Source of the DNA: Thermus composti
GTDB taxonomy: Bacteria; Deinococcota; Deinococci; Deinococcales; Thermaceae
Assembly (NCBI RefSeq): GCF_014647535.1
Contig: NZ_BMPJ01000005.1
Location: 31,606-95,605 of the forward strand
Length of the DNA: 64,000 bases
Direction: 5' to 3'
Part shown: positions 48,473 through 59,478 of the stretch, in pieces
Layout of the letters: each line of letters starts with the position of its first letter
Numbering within the stretch: position 1 is the first letter of the stretch
The notes under the pieces: generated by a model
Told to the model about the DNA's origin: nothing
The model's input: the letters and a program-made list of their open reading frames with translations, nothing else
Databases searched by the model: none
Program-made: the position numbers and the translations under genes

Positions 48473-49030
48473 GTGTACTCGGGAGCGGTCCTTGCGGGAG
48501 GGGCCTCGAGGCGCTTCGGGGAGGACAAGGCCCTTTACCCCTACCGGGGAAAGCCCCTCCTCCTTTGGGTCTTGGAAAGCCTTTCGGGGGCTTCCGAGCG
48601 CTTCATCGTGGCGAACCGCTCCTACGAGGGTTTTGGCGTTCCCGTCTATCCCGACTTCCTTCCAGAGGCGGATAGCCTCTCCGGCCTCCACTCCGCCCTT
48701 TCCCACGCCAAAAACCCCTGGGTGGCCGTGGCCGCCTGCGACCTTCCCTTCCTGAGCCCGGCCTACTGGGCCTTCCTCTACGAGAAGGCCCAGGCCTCCC
48801 CCCACCCCGTGGTGGTGGTCCAAAACCCCGAGGGGCACCTGGAGCCCCTCATGGCCTTTTACCACAGGGACTGCCTGCCCCAGGTGGAGCGGCAGATCCG
48901 GGAGGGGGATTTCCGCCTTCGGCGGGTGGTGGAGGCCTTGGGGGCCACCCAGGTTCCCGGAGAAGAGGTGGTGGCCCGCTTCGGCCGGGAGGTTTTCCTG
49001 AACGCCAACCGCAAGGAGGCCCTGCCCTAG
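48473..49030 (+). CDS. mobA: Molybdenum cofactor guanylyltransferase MobA
   Basis: It adds GMP to molybdopterin. LAGGASRRFGEDKALYPYRGKPLL is the nucleotide-binding signature, CDLPFLSPAYW the Mg-binding site, and DSLSGLHSAL is also conserved. 185 residues, the normal length. GTG start set by the adjacent leaderless promoter; the longer frame from 48386 lies inside the preceding gene. It overlaps the 3' end of lon by 4 bases. Confidence 0.9.
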   Translation: MYSGAVLAGGASRRFGEDKALYPYRGKPLLLWVLESLSGASERFIVANRSYEGFGVPVYPDFLPEADSLSGLHSALSHAKNPWVAVAACDLPFLSPAYWAFLYEKAQASPHPVVVVQNPEGHLEPLMAFYHRDCLPQVERQIREGDFRLRRVVEALGATQVPGEEVVARFGREVFLNANRKEALP

Positions 49031-51411
49031 GCCCCGGCCCCCGGTTGCGGCCGCTCCCCTTGGCCCAAGGGGGGTGGGGCGGGGGGCAGGAGGAGGAGCC
49101 TTAGGACCTCCCCCACCTCCTCCACGAGGGTGATCTCCAGGTCCTTGAGGATCTCCTCGGGCACCTCCTTGAGCTCGGCGGCGTTCTCCTTGGGGAGGAC
49201 CACCTTGTGGATCCCCGCCTGGTGGGCGGCCAAAAGCTTTTCCTTGACCCCGCCGATGGGGAGGACCCTGCCCCTTAGGGTGATCTCCCCGGTCATGGCG
49301 ATGTCCATGCGCACCGGGCGGCCCGTGAGGGCGCTGGCCAGGGCGGTGGCCATGGTGATCCCGGCGGAGGGGCCGTCCTTGGGCGTGGCCCCCTCGGGGA
49401 CGTGGATATGGAGATCGTAGTCCTTGTGGAAGCCTTCCGGGAGCCCCCACTCCTCCCGGTGGGCCCTCAGGTAGGTGAGGGCGGCGTGGGCCGACTCCTT
49501 CATCACCTCCCCCAGGTTCCCGGTGAGGTTCACCTTGCCCGTGCCGGGGACGGCCACCGCCTCAATGGTGAGGAGGGTGCCCCCGTAGGGGGTCCAGGCC
49601 AGGCCCTGGGCCGCCCCCACCTGGGGCTCCTTCTCCGCCCGGTCGGGGCGGTACTTGGGGACGCCCAGGTAGGCCTCGAGGTCCTGGGCGTCCACCACCC
49701 GCACCCCTTCCCAGGGGGCCTCCAGGTAGTCCTTGGCCGCCTTGCGGGCCACCTTGGAAAGCTCCCGGTCCAGGTTGCGCACCCCCGCCTCCCGGGTGTA
49801 CTCCTGGACGATGCGGTCAATGGCCCGGTCGGTGATCTCCAGCCTCCCCTCAAGCCCCGCCTCCTTCACCTGGAAGGGCCAGCGGAAGTGGCGGGCGATG
49901 GCCCGCTTCTCGGGGAGGGTGTAGCCGGGGATCTCAATGACCTCCATCCGGTCCAGAAGGGGCCTCGGGATGGTGGTGAGGGTGTTGGCGGTGGTGATGA
50001 AGAAGACTCGGGAGAGGTCGTAGGGCACGTCCAGGTAGTGGTCGGTGAAGGCGTGGTTCTGCTCGGGGTCCAAGACCTCGAGGAGGGCCGCCGCCGGGTC
50101 CCCCCGCCAGTCGGAGGAGAGCTTGTCAATCTCGTCCAGGAGGAAGACGGGGTTCACCACCCCCACCTGCTTCATCCCCTGGATGATCTTGCCGGGGAGG
50201 GCCCCGATGTAGGTGCGGCGGTGGCCCCGGATCTCCGCCTCGTCCCGCACGCCCCCCAAGGAGATGCGGTGGAAGCGGCGGTTCATGCTCCGGGCGATGC
50301 TCTTGCCTAAGGAGGTCTTACCTACCCCCGGAGGGCCCACGAAGCAGAGGATGGGGGCGTGGCCCTTGACCTCCTTCCCCTGGGTGAGCTGGCGCACCGC
50401 CAGGTACTCCAGGATCCTTTCCTTCACCTCCTTGAGGCCGTAGTGGTCCTCGTCCAGAACCCGCTTGGTCACGGAGATGTCCAGGACCTCGGGGTCGGCC
50501 TCGGTCCAGGGGACCTCCAGGAGCCAGTCCAGGTAGGTGCGGCTCACCGTGGCCTCGGGGGAGCCGGGTTGCATGCGCTCCAGGCGCTTGAGCTCCTTGA
50601 GGGCCTTTTCCTTCACGGGCTCGGGCATACCCTTCTTTTCAATGCGCTCGCGGAGCTCCTCAATCTCCGTGAGGAAGTCCTCCCCGCCCCCGAGCTCCCG
50701 CTGGATGGCCTTCATCTGCTCCCGGAGGTAGTACTCCCGTTGGTTCTGGTCCATCTGCTCCTTGACCCGGGCGGCGATCTTCTTGTCCAGCTCAAACCGC
50801 TCCAGGTCGCGGAGGAGGAGGGCCAGGACCTTTTTCAGGCGTTCCTCCACCTCCAGGGTCTCCAGGAGGTCCTGCTTCTCCTGGAGGGTCCAGGTGGCGT
50901 GGTGGGCCACGAGGTCCGCCAGGATGGCGGGGTCCAAGGTGCTCTTGATGGCCTCCTGCTGGTAGCGGTCCAGGCGCAGGGTCTTGTGGTTTTGCAGGTA
51001 GCGCTCAAAGGCCTCCTGCACCTCCCCCACCAGGACGCGGGCGAGGCTTGGGTCCTCCAGGGGCGGTTCAGGAAGGACCTCCACCACCGCCCTCAGGTAG
51101 GGGGTGGCCACGTAGCCCTCGAGGCGCACCCGGCTCCTTGCCTCCACCATCACCTGAAGGGTGCCGTCGGGGAGGCGCAGGGCCTGCTTGGCCACGGCCA
51201 GGGTGCCCACCCCGTAAAGGTCCTCAGGGGCGGGGTCGTCCACCTCGGGGTCCTTCTGGGTCACCAGGACGAGGAGGCGGTCTGCGGCCAGGGCTTCTTC
51301 CACCGCCCTTTTGCTCTTGGGGCGGCCCACGTCCACCCCGGTGGTGGTGTGGGGGAGGACGACGGTGTTCCTAAGGGGAAGAACGGGAAGTTCTAGGCGT
51401 AGCTCCTTCAT
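49027..51411 (-). CDS. lon: ATP-dependent Lon protease
   Basis: Quality-control AAA+ protease. N-terminal LAN domain ([23 protein letters not shown]), AAA+ domain with Walker [10 protein letters not shown] and Walker [14 protein letters not shown], and the protease domain with catalytic S682 in [14 protein letters not shown] and K725 in [12 protein letters not shown]. 794 residues; the Pro-rich C-terminal tail ([19 protein letters not shown]) is disordered. GGAGGG precedes the ATG, TATCAT (51426-51421) is the -10. No CIRCE or other heat-shock operator recognised. Confidence 0.97.
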   Translation of the reverse strand: MKELRLELPVLPLRNTVVLPHTTTGVDVGRPKSKRAVEEALAADRLLVLVTQKDPEVDDPAPEDLYGVGTLAVAKQALRLPDGTLQVMVEARSRVRLEGYVATPYLRAVVEVLPEPPLEDPSLARVLVGEVQEAFERYLQNHKTLRLDRYQQEAIKSTLDPAILADLVAHHATWTLQEKQDLLETLEVEERLKKVLALLLRDLERFELDKKIAARVKEQMDQNQREYYLREQMKAIQRELGGGEDFLTEIEELRERIEKKGMPEPVKEKALKELKRLERMQPGSPEATVSRTYLDWLLEVPWTEADPEVLDISVTKRVLDEDHYGLKEVKERILEYLAVRQLTQGKEVKGHAPILCFVGPPGVGKTSLGKSIARSMNRRFHRISLGGVRDEAEIRGHRRTYIGALPGKIIQGMKQVGVVNPVFLLDEIDKLSSDWRGDPAAALLEVLDPEQNHAFTDHYLDVPYDLSRVFFITTANTLTTIPRPLLDRMEVIEIPGYTLPEKRAIARHFRWPFQVKEAGLEGRLEITDRAIDRIVQEYTREAGVRNLDRELSKVARKAAKDYLEAPWEGVRVVDAQDLEAYLGVPKYRPDRAEKEPQVGAAQGLAWTPYGGTLLTIEAVAVPGTGKVNLTGNLGEVMKESAHAALTYLRAHREEWGLPEGFHKDYDLHIHVPEGATPKDGPSAGITMATALASALTGRPVRMDIAMTGEITLRGRVLPIGGVKEKLLAAHQAGIHKVVLPKENAAELKEVPEEILKDLEITLVEEVGEVLRLLLLPPAPPPLGQGERPQPGAGA

Positions 51412-51435
51412 CTACCCTCCATGATAAGCCCCCTT

Positions 51436-51455
51436 CCGGCCCGGGGGCGGGCCGG
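51436..51455. terminator. Hairpin between the lipoprotein gene and lon
   Basis: CCGGCCCG-GGGG-CGGGCCGG, an 8-bp perfect stem with a 4-base loop, lies 18 bases downstream of the lipoprotein gene and just upstream of the lon -10. It probably terminates the lipoprotein transcript; there is no T-tract. Confidence 0.5.
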
Positions 51456-51472
51456 GGGCACAATCTTAGGGG

Positions 51473-51990
51473 CTAGAGGCCCACGGTGATGTACCCCTTG
51501 AGGTTTTTAAGCTCAATCTGGGAAAGCCCTGGGGGCAGGGCGCCCTCTATCCGGAGGCCGAACCAGAGCTTCCCCTGACGCACCCCCTGGACCAGGACGT
51601 TCCCGCTGAGGGTGAAGGAGGTCTCGGCCTGGCTCTGGAAGGCGATGGTCCCAAGGGCTTCTCCCGCGGCTTCCATGGGGCAGAGGACGAGGTTTCCCAG
51701 GGGTTGGCAGGAGGGGTTTTGGGCCGGGTCCTCGAGGCGGCCGTAGACCGTGAGGTTTTGGCTTAGGGGGACGTTGGCCACCGCCTGCCCTTCCACCCGG
51801 ATGGCCTTTATCACGTCCACAGGAGGCGGGGAGAAGGTATGGGGGCCTTGGGGAAGGCCACGTAGTCCCCCCCGAAAGGAGGGGAGGGGGGGAGGTCCGT
51901 CAGGTTCAGGCTCAAGGAGCCTAGGTTCACGGTGAGGGTGTAGCTGCAGGCGGAAAGCAGAAGGGCTAGGAGGAAGGCCCGGCGCCGCAT
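51473..51990 (-). pseudogene. Frameshifted lipoprotein gene
   Basis: From ATG 51990 the frame gives a lipoprotein signal, MRRRAFLLALLLSACSYTL (lipobox LSAC), continues NLGSLSLNLTDLPPSPPFGG to DYVAFPKAP, then runs out of frame to a stop at 51813-51811. The -1 frame picks up precisely there with HTFSPPPVDVIKAIRVEGQ and continues as a coherent beta-rich domain to the stop at 51475-51473. The switch coincides with a C5 run (51845-51841 on the minus strand); one more C would restore a single lipoprotein of about 172 residues. TAGGCT six bases before the ATG gives a leaderless promoter. No family recognised. Confidence 0.75.
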
Positions 51991-51996
51991 GCCCAA

Positions 51997-52006
51997 AGCC
52001 TATCAT
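51997..52006. promoter_or_regulatory. Overlapping divergent -10 boxes (lipoprotein / pyrD)
   Basis: Minus TAGGCT (52002-51997) is 6 bases before the lipoprotein ATG; plus TATCAT (52001-52006) is 8 bases before the pyrD ATG. They share two bases; the start codons are only 24 bases apart. Confidence 0.6.
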
Positions 52007-52014
52007 GGGGGGGT

Positions 52015-53049
52015 ATGCACCGCCTCCTCTTCGCCCTGGACCCCGAGACGGCCCACGGGCTCGCCTTGGGGCTTCTCGCCTTCTGGTCGGAAAGGGGGCC
52101 CTTGCTGGAGGTGCCCGCGAGGCTTCTTCGGGTGGAGGACCCGAGGCTTAGGGTGGAGGCCTTTGGGGTCTCCTTTCCCAACCCCTTGGGCCTGGCGGCG
52201 GGGATGGATAAGGACGCCAGGGCCCTAGGGGCCTGGTGGGCCTTGGGCTTCGGCTTCGCCGAGGTGGGGACCCTCACCCCAAGGCCCCAGGAGGGAAACC
52301 CGAGGCCGAGGCTTTTCCGCCTTCCCGAGGACCGCGCCCTCATCAACCGCATGGGCTTCAACAACGCCGGGGCCCTGGCGGCGGCCGGGCGCCTGAAGGC
52401 CTTCCGGGAAAGGGGGCTTCCTTTCCCTGTGGGGGTGAACCTAGGGAAGAACCGGGACACCCCCCTGGCGAGGGCCGCCGAGGACTACCTCGAGGCCCTG
52501 CGGGTTTTGGAGCCCCACGGGGACTACTTCGTCCTGAACGTGAGCTCTCCCAACACCCCGGGGCTTCGCGCCTTGCAGGAAGGCCCTTTTTTGGACGAGC
52601 TCCTTGCCCGCCTCCGCCCGGCCACCACCAAGCCCCTCCTCCTCAAGGTGGCCCCGGACCTCTCCTGGGAGGCCTTGGAGGAGGTGGCGGCCCTGGCCCT
52701 AAAGCACCGCCTCCAGGGCCTGGTGGCGGTGAACACCACCGTGGCCCGGGAGGGCTTGAAGAGCCCCTGGGCCCGGGAGGAGGGGGGGCTTTCGGGAAGG
52801 CCCCTGAAGGGAAGGGCTTTGGAGGTCCTCAAGCACCTGGCCCAAATCCCGGGCCTCGTCCTGGTGAGCGTGGGGGGGGTGGAGACGGCCCTTGACCTCT
52901 GGGAGCGGCTTAAGGCGGGGGCGAGCCTGGTCCAGGTTTACACGGGCTTCGTCTACGGGGGGCCCCTCTTTCCCCGGAGGCTTCTAAAAGGGCTTCTTAC
53001 CCTGATGGCCGCCGAGGGGGTTTCCCGCCTCGAGGACCTTAGGCGGTGA
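52015..53049 (+). CDS. pyrD: Dihydroorotate dehydrogenase, class 2 (quinone-dependent)
   Basis: The fourth step of pyrimidine synthesis, membrane-associated. The N-terminal helix LLFALDPETAHGLALGLLAF is the quinone-tunnel domain of class 2. The catalytic base serine is in NVSSPNTPGLR (class 1 has Cys). FMN-binding FPNPLGLAAGMDKDARAL, INRMGFNN, and GGVETALDLWERLKAGASLVQVYTGFVYGGP are conserved. 344 residues. It is outside the pyrRBC operon and converges on it, but starts as a leaderless gene divergent to the lipoprotein. Confidence 0.96.
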   Translation: MHRLLFALDPETAHGLALGLLAFWSERGPLLEVPARLLRVEDPRLRVEAFGVSFPNPLGLAAGMDKDARALGAWWALGFGFAEVGTLTPRPQEGNPRPRLFRLPEDRALINRMGFNNAGALAAAGRLKAFRERGLPFPVGVNLGKNRDTPLARAAEDYLEALRVLEPHGDYFVLNVSSPNTPGLRALQEGPFLDELLARLRPATTKPLLLKVAPDLSWEALEEVAALALKHRLQGLVAVNTTVAREGLKSPWAREEGGLSGRPLKGRALEVLKHLAQIPGLVLVSVGGVETALDLWERLKAGASLVQVYTGFVYGGPLFPRRLLKGLLTLMAAEGVSRLEDLRR

Positions 53050-53165
53050 GGGTCCTTGGGTGGATCCGGTCCACCCCCTTTGGGTGGCGGTAAGGGGGGA
53101 GGGCCTCCCAGAGGGGAAGCCCCCCACCCACTTCGGCCTTAGGCCAGTGGCGTCCGCTTCCAACC
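53050..53165. terminator. Convergent pyrD/pyrC intergenic region with hairpins
   Basis: 116 bases without a gene. CCACCC-(5)-GGGTGG at 53071-53087 and a GGGCCTCCC/GGGGAAGCCC imperfect repeat near 53101-53125 are the only structures; they probably act as terminators for the two facing operons. No coding pattern seen. Confidence 0.45.
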
Positions 53166-54442
53166 CTATTCCAGCGCCTCGTGGACGATGCGTCCTTCCA
53201 CCAGGGTGAGGACGGGCCAGCCCCCAAGCCGCCACCCCGCCCAGGGGGAGTAGCGGGCCTTGGAGGCGAAGCGGCCGGGGTCCACGGGGCGCTCCTTGGG
53301 GGAGAGGAGGACGAGGCTCGCCTCGGCCCCCTCCTCCAGGTGGATAGAAAGAAGGCCCAGAACCCTTCTCGGCCCGTCGGTGAAAAGCTCCACGAGCCTC
53401 GCCAGGGGAAAGCCCCGCTTCAGGTGGAGCTCGGTGTAGAGGAGGGGGAAGGCCACCTCGAGGCTTGGGATCCCGAAGGGGGCCCTTAGGAGGTCCATCT
53501 CCTTCTCCGCCAGGGTGTGGGGGGCGTGGTCGGTGGCGATGGCGTCTAGGGTGCCGTCAAGAAGCCCCTCCAGGAGGGCTTCCCGGTCCTCTTCCCCCCG
53601 CAGGGGCGGGGCCACCTTGAAAAGGGGGTCAAAGGCCTTCAGGGCCTCCTCGGTGAGGGTGAGGTGGTGGGGGGTGGCCTCGGCGGTTATGGGGAGGCCC
53701 GCCCGCTTGGCCTCCCGGACGAGCTCCAGACCCCGTTTCGTGGAGAGGTGTTGGATGTGGAGATGGGGCCTCCCCTGGGCGCGCCTTAGGGCGTAGCGCA
53801 GGACCTCCAGGTCCCGGGCGATGCGGGCGGCCTCGGCCTCCGGGGGGTTCCCGGGAAGGCCCAAGAGGTCGGATAGGGCCCCGTCGTTCATCACCCCGCC
53901 CCGCCTTAGGCCCGCGTCCTCCGCGTGCACCGCCACGGGAAGGCCTAAGGCAGCGGCCATGAGAAGCCCCGCCCCTAAGACCCCGGCGTCCTCGTTGGTG
54001 CGGCCGTCGTCGGTGAGGAGGACCGCCCCCGCCTCCTTGAGAAGCCCCGCCGGGGTGAGGGTCTTCCCCTCCTGCCCCTCCGTGAGGGCGGCCGCCGGGT
54101 GGAGCCGGGCGAGGCCCAGGGCCTTGGCCTTCTCCTTCAGGGCCCGCACCGCCTCCGGGGTGTCCACGGGGGGCTTGGTGTTGGGCATGGAGACGAGGTC
54201 CGTGTACCCCCCCCGCACCGCCGCCAAAAGCCCGGTGGCGAGGTCTTCCTTCACCTCCTCCCCCGGCTCCCGCAGGTGGGCGTGGAGGTCCAAAAACCCG
54301 GGGGCGAGGAAGCACGCCGTGCCGTCTATGACCCGTTGCGCCGCGCCACCTTCCAGGGAGAGGATCCTTCCTTCGCCGATGAGGACGTCCGCGGGGCCCC
54401 TTTCCCCCAGGGCGTCCACCAGCCGCACGTTCCGGATTAGGA

Positions 54443-54446
<4 letters not shown>
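53166..54446 (-). CDS. pyrC: Dihydroorotase
   Basis: Zinc amidohydrolase of 426 residues: the metal-binding [12 protein letters not shown], the NTKPPVD substrate loop, histidines in AVHAED and QHLSTKR, and the catalytic Asp in [13 protein letters not shown]. This is the class I (long) dihydroorotase. ATG overlaps the end of pyrB by 4 bases, so pyrR, pyrB and pyrC are translationally coupled in order. In the Thermus ZO5 cluster I recall an additional small ORF between pyrB and pyrC; here there is no room for one. Confidence 0.95.
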
Positions 54447-55896
<1,450 letters not shown>

Positions 55897-55904
55897 TCAC
55901 CCCC

Positions 55905-55937
55905 AAAAAAAAGCGGAGGCTAAAGCCTCCGCTTTTT
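55905..55937 (-). terminator. Attenuator hairpin upstream of pyrR
   Basis: On the minus strand AGCGGAGGC (55933-55925) and GCCTCCGCT (55920-55912) form a 9-bp stem with a 4-base loop, followed by eight T. This is a textbook intrinsic terminator 11 bases before the pyrR ATG, overlapping the region needed for translation initiation. It is the termination element of PyrR attenuation. Confidence 0.85.
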
Positions 55938-55975
55938 CCTTCCTTTCGGGCCTCCCTTGTTTCTCGCATCTATCC

Positions 55976-56007
55976 CCCTTTCCGGCCTCGCAGGACCGGT
56001 TTAAAGG
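55976..56007 (-). promoter_or_regulatory. PyrR RNA-binding element in the pyr leader
   Basis: The minus strand reads TTTAAACCGGTCCTGCGAGG and continues CCGGAAAGG. It matches the PyrR site pattern (AGUCC-N-GAGGC-N-AAGG) and folds as CCGG-TCCTGCGAGG-CCGG (55999-55982). It lies between the promoter and the attenuator, where UMP-PyrR binding would block an antiterminator. Confidence 0.75.
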
Positions 56008-56015
56008 CCACCCCC

Positions 56016-56044
56016 ACCTTACACCGGGGCCTAAAGAAGCGCAA
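56016..56044 (-). promoter_or_regulatory. Promoter of the pyrRBC operon
   Basis: TTGCGC (56044-56039), a 17-base spacer, and TAAGGT (56021-56016) on the minus strand. Transcription would start near 56009, giving a leader of about 115 bases with the PyrR site and attenuator. Confidence 0.75.
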
Positions 56045-56046
56045 GC

Positions 56047-56074
56047 ACCCGCCCAGGAGGTGCCTTGGGCGGGT
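56047..56074 (-). terminator. Terminator of the SPW-repeat gene
   Basis: ACCCGCCCA and TGGGCGGGT form a 9-bp stem with a 10-base loop, 13 bases after the SPW gene stop and directly before the pyr promoter. Weak T-rich tail (TTCTTT) on the minus strand. Confidence 0.6.
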
Positions 56075-56086
56075 ACCGGGGACGGG

Positions 56087-56416
56087 TTAGGCCGCCTTGG
56101 GCTTCTCCCGGGTGACGCTCAGGGCCAAGGCGCCCACCAGGAGGCCCACGATCACCGCGTTCCAGGTGGCGTTGGCCATCCCGCTAAAGCCCAGGATCCA
56201 GGGGGAGAGGATGAGCCAGACGCCCAGGAGGACGTTTAGCCACTCCTCCCACATGGGGCCGCCCCTTAGGTGCAAAAGGGCCATGAAACCCACCACTATC
56301 CCGATGAGGACGGCGTTCCACAGGGCGGCCGGGGTGCCGCTATAGCCCAAAAGCCACGGGGAGAGGATGAGCCAAACGCCCAGGACGAGGTTGGCCCAGT
56401 CCTGCCAGCGCGTCAT
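56087..56416 (-). CDS. SPW-repeat membrane protein
   Basis: 109 residues made of two copies of W-x-N-x-x-L-G-V-W-L-I-L-S-P-W (NLVLGVWLILSPWLLGYSGTP and NVLLGVWLILSPWILGFSGMA), each followed by a second helix, so four transmembrane helices in all. This is the SPW repeat family of unknown function, often near stress or envelope genes. AAGGAGGTGAGC precedes the ATG. An inverted repeat CGCTTT..AAAGCG lies just upstream of the SD. Confidence 0.88.
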   Translation of the reverse strand: MTRWQDWANLVLGVWLILSPWLLGYSGTPAALWNAVLIGIVVGFMALLHLRGGPMWEEWLNVLLGVWLILSPWILGFSGMANATWNAVIVGLLVGALALSVTREKPKAA

Positions 56417-56480
56417 GGTTGCTCACCTCCTTTCGCTTTTTATTGTGAAAGCGCTTGAGCCTGGCGAAGAGTGTAAAAGG

Positions 56481-57227
56481 TTACTTTTTCCCGGGAGAGG
56501 GACGGACGTACCGCCACCCCGTCCAAAGGAGCACGGCGGCGAAGCCGAGCCGCAAGGTGCCCTCCGGGAGGAAGTGGGCGAGTTCCCCCCCGAGGAAGGT
56601 GCCCGCCAGGACCCCAGGCACCAGGCCGGGGGCCAGGTTTTGGTCCACGTTGCCTAAGCGCAGGTGGGTGTAGGCCCCCACCAGGCTTGCCGGGACCATG
56701 GCGAGGAGGCTCGTCCCCTGGGCGGTGTGCTGGGGCATCCCCAGGAGGAGGACCATGGCGGGAACCATGATCGTCCCCCCGCCCACCCCCATCATCCCCG
56801 AGAGGAAGCCGGTGAAGGCCCCGGCGAGGAGGAGGGCGAGGTCCTGGAGGACCTCACCCCGCACCAGGCCCACGGGGGCCAGGTAGGGCCTTAAGAGAAG
56901 GAGGAAGCTCACGGCGATGAGGAACCAGCCGAAGGACCGTTTGAGGTTTCTCTCGGAGAGGCCGTGGGCGAAGCGGGCGCCCAGGCGGGCGGTGAGGATG
57001 GCGGTGAGGGCCAAAAAAAACGCCGCCTTCAGGTCCAAGGAACCCTGGAGCCCGTAGGTCAAGGCCCCCACGAGCCCCGTGAAGAAGACCGCCACGAGGC
57101 TTGTGCCGTGGGCTTTGTGCTGGGGAAGCTTGAGAAGCCCCACCATCAAGGGGATCATCACCGTGCCGCCGCCAAGGCCCACGAGGCCGCCGAAGACCCC
57201 GCCGAGGAAGCCGATGAGAAGGCCCAT
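56481..57227 (-). CDS. TSUP-family (TauE/SafE) sulfite/sulfoacetate exporter-like protein
   Basis: Two homologous halves of four helices, each opening with the TSUP glycine-rich signature: GFLGGVFGGLVGLGGGTVMIPLM and GFLSGMMGVGGGTIMVPAMV, each followed by PQH(K/T)A(H/Q)GTSL. 248 residues. TSUP proteins move sulfite, organosulfonates or other small anions. TAGTAT 7 bases before the ATG suggests a leaderless message even though the preceding gene ends only 5 bases away. Confidence 0.9.
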   Translation of the reverse strand: MGLLIGFLGGVFGGLVGLGGGTVMIPLMVGLLKLPQHKAHGTSLVAVFFTGLVGALTYGLQGSLDLKAAFFLALTAILTARLGARFAHGLSERNLKRSFGWFLIAVSFLLLLRPYLAPVGLVRGEVLQDLALLLAGAFTGFLSGMMGVGGGTIMVPAMVLLLGMPQHTAQGTSLLAMVPASLVGAYTHLRLGNVDQNLAPGLVPGVLAGTFLGGELAHFLPEGTLRLGFAAVLLWTGWRYVRPSPGKK

Positions 57228-57232
57228 GACGC

Positions 57233-58168
57233 CTATACTACCGGGTTTGGTGGCTCCCGCCCCTCCAGGACGGCGAGGAGGTTTTCCACCGCCACCTCCG
57301 CCATGCGTTCCCGGGTGCGCCGCCCCGCCGAGCCGATATGGGGGGTGATGACGGCGTTTCGCAGGCGGTAGAGGGGGTGGCCTGGAGGGAGGGGCTCGGG
57401 GTCGGTCACGTCTAGGCCTGCCCCGAAGAGGTGGCCCTTTAGGGCTTCCACCAGGGCTTCGGTGTCCACCAGGGCCCCCCGGGCGGTGTTGAGGAGGATG
57501 GCCCCCCGCTTCATGGCGAAGAGCCTTTCCCGGTTGAGGAGCCTGTGGGTTTCCGGGGTGAGGGGGGTGTGGAGGGAGACGATGTCGGCGGTGGCGAGGA
57601 GTTCCTCCAGGGGGAGGAAGGGGTAGGGGAGGGGTTTCCTCGTGCGGCTATGGTAGACGATCCTTAAGCCGAAGGCCTCGGCCCGCTTGGCCACCGCCTG
57701 GCCGATCCGCCCCATGCCCACGAGGCCCAGGGTGAGGCCCTGGAGGTCCAGGCCCAAAAGGAGCTCAGGGTGCCAGGCCCGCCAAAGCCCGTCCCGGGCG
57801 TAGTCCACCCCTTCCACCACCCGCCTCGCCACGGCGAGGAGGAGGGCTAAGGTGAGGTCGGCGGTGGCCTCGGTGAGGACGTCCGGGGTGTTCGTGACCC
57901 GGATGCCCCTTTCCCTGGCCGCCTTCAGGTCCACGTGGTCCACCCCCACGCTGTAGCAGGCGATGACCTTGAGGCTTCCGGCCCGGTCCATGACCTGGGC
58001 GTCTATGCGGTCCTCCACCGTGGGGATGAGGCCCACCGCCCCTTCCACCCGCTTTAGAAGCTCCTCCCTGGGGAGGAAAAGCCCCTCGTGGACCTCTACC
58101 TGGAGGCCCCTCGCCCTCAGGCGGTCCAGGGCCTTGCCCGGCAGGGTGCGGGTGACGAGGACCTTCAT
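57233..58168 (-). CDS. D-2-hydroxyacid dehydrogenase (glyoxylate/hydroxypyruvate reductase-like)
   Basis: NAD(P)-binding [20 protein letters not shown], with YHSRTRK after beta-2 (the RxR suggests NADPH), catalytic Arg in [10 protein letters not shown], Glu near [11 protein letters not shown], and His in [26 protein letters not shown] is typical for glyoxylate reductases. 311 residues from ATG 58168 ([17 protein letters not shown]), which overlaps the tldE stop by 4 bases. Confidence 0.92.
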   Translation of the reverse strand: MKVLVTRTLPGKALDRLRARGLQVEVHEGLFLPREELLKRVEGAVGLIPTVEDRIDAQVMDRAGSLKVIACYSVGVDHVDLKAARERGIRVTNTPDVLTEATADLTLALLLAVARRVVEGVDYARDGLWRAWHPELLLGLDLQGLTLGLVGMGRIGQAVAKRAEAFGLRIVYHSRTRKPLPYPFLPLEELLATADIVSLHTPLTPETHRLLNRERLFAMKRGAILLNTARGALVDTEALVEALKGHLFGAGLDVTDPEPLPPGHPLYRLRNAVITPHIGSAGRRTRERMAEVAVENLLAVLEGREPPNPVV

Positions 58169-59478
58169 GCCCCGGCGAAGGAGAGCTCGGCCACGGCCAC
58201 CAGGGGGCTCCCGAAGGCGCTTGGGCCCATGGGCTCCCAGGCCAGTTCCTTGCCCAGGCCCTCTATGGCCTGGAGGAGGTCCAGGAGGTTCCCGCTCACG
58301 GCGAAGTTCTCCACGGCGTGCCGGGCCTCCCCCTCCTCCACCCAAAGCCCCAGGGCCTGTAAGGAGAAGTCCAGGCTCACGGGATTGGCCCCGGCGTGGA
58401 GGCCCATGAACTCGGTGATCAAGACGCCTTCCTCCAGGCTCAGGTTGCCCAGGGGCTTCAGGTAGAGGTTGCTGGGGGCCACGCCCATGGGGGAGGCGTA
58501 GTTCCGGTAGGCGTGGCCGGTGTTGGCCTGGCCCAGGGCTTGGGCGGTCTCGGCGTTGTGGAGGAAGGTTTGGAAGATCCCTTCCGCTACCACCGCCACG
58601 GGCCGGGCCGGGGTGCCCTCGGCGTCAAAGGGGCGGGAGGCGAGGCCCTGGGGGAGGGTGGGGTCGTCCACGAGGGTCACCAGGGGGCTTGCGATCCTCT
58701 CCCCAAGCCTCCCTAAGAGGCGGCTTTTTCCCTCCAGGGCGTTTTTCCCCGAGAGGGCCTGGGCCAAGACGGCGAGGAGCTGGGCCATGGCCCTGGGCTC
58801 CAGGTAGGCCCGGTAGCGGCCCGTTTTCAGGGGCCTGGCCTCCAAGAGCCTGGCCGTCCTTTCCCGGAACTCGAGGGCGGTGCGGCCCGGGTCCAGGGCG
58901 TGGAACTCCTTTGTGGGCCTAAGGTCCCACCCCTGCTTGCGGCCATCCCCTTGGGCCATGACGAAGCTTCCCGAAAGGGCAGCGATCCCCGTCCGGTAGG
59001 CGCCCTCTGCCCCCTCGGTGCTCCCTAAGCCCAGGCGCACCTCCCGCTCCATGTACCCCCCGAAGAGGACGCTCCGCACCCGGGGGTCTTCCCGCAGGGC
59101 GCGCTCCAGGGCCAAGGCGGCCTCCTTCTTGGCCTCGAGGGGGGCGGAAAGCCCCTCGCCCAGGAGGTCGTGGCTTCCTAAGGGCTTGCCCGGGGGCAGA
59201 AACCCCCTTTTGCCCGAAAGGAGGGCGTTTTCCCGGGCCTCCTCCAGGGCCCAGTCCAGGGCCTCAGGGGAGAGCTCCTCGGTGTAGGCGTAGCCCACCC
59301 TTCCCTCGGCCACCACCCGGAGGCCGAGGCCCCCTTGCCTTGCCTCCTTGATCTCCTCCAGGGTTCCCCCCCGGGCCCTTAGGGAGAGCTCCCTTTCCTC
59401 CCGGAAGAGGACCTCGGCCTCGAGGCCCAGCTCCTTGGCCCGCCGGAGCAGGTAGCGCTTCGCTTCCTCCAGGGTCAT
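58165..59478 (-). CDS. tldE: TldE/PmbA-family metalloprotease partner
   Basis: The non-catalytic half of the TldD/TldE protease: it lacks HExxxH, but has the common fold and the C-terminal [33 protein letters not shown] region and [11 protein letters not shown]. 437 residues from ATG 59478 ([18 protein letters not shown]). In E. coli TldD/E trims microcin B17 leader and degrades CcdA; the native role in bacteria without RiPPs is unclear. It overlaps tldD by 4 bases. Confidence 0.9.
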   Translation of the reverse strand: MTLEEAKRYLLRRAKELGLEAEVLFREERELSLRARGGTLEEIKEARQGGLGLRVVAEGRVGYAYTEELSPEALDWALEEARENALLSGKRGFLPPGKPLGSHDLLGEGLSAPLEAKKEAALALERALREDPRVRSVLFGGYMEREVRLGLGSTEGAEGAYRTGIAALSGSFVMAQGDGRKQGWDLRPTKEFHALDPGRTALEFRERTARLLEARPLKTGRYRAYLEPRAMAQLLAVLAQALSGKNALEGKSRLLGRLGERIASPLVTLVDDPTLPQGLASRPFDAEGTPARPVAVVAEGIFQTFLHNAETAQALGQANTGHAYRNYASPMGVAPSNLYLKPLGNLSLEEGVLITEFMGLHAGANPVSLDFSLQALGLWVEEGEARHAVENFAVSGNLLDLLQAIEGLGKELAWEPMGPSAFGSPLVAVAELSFAGA

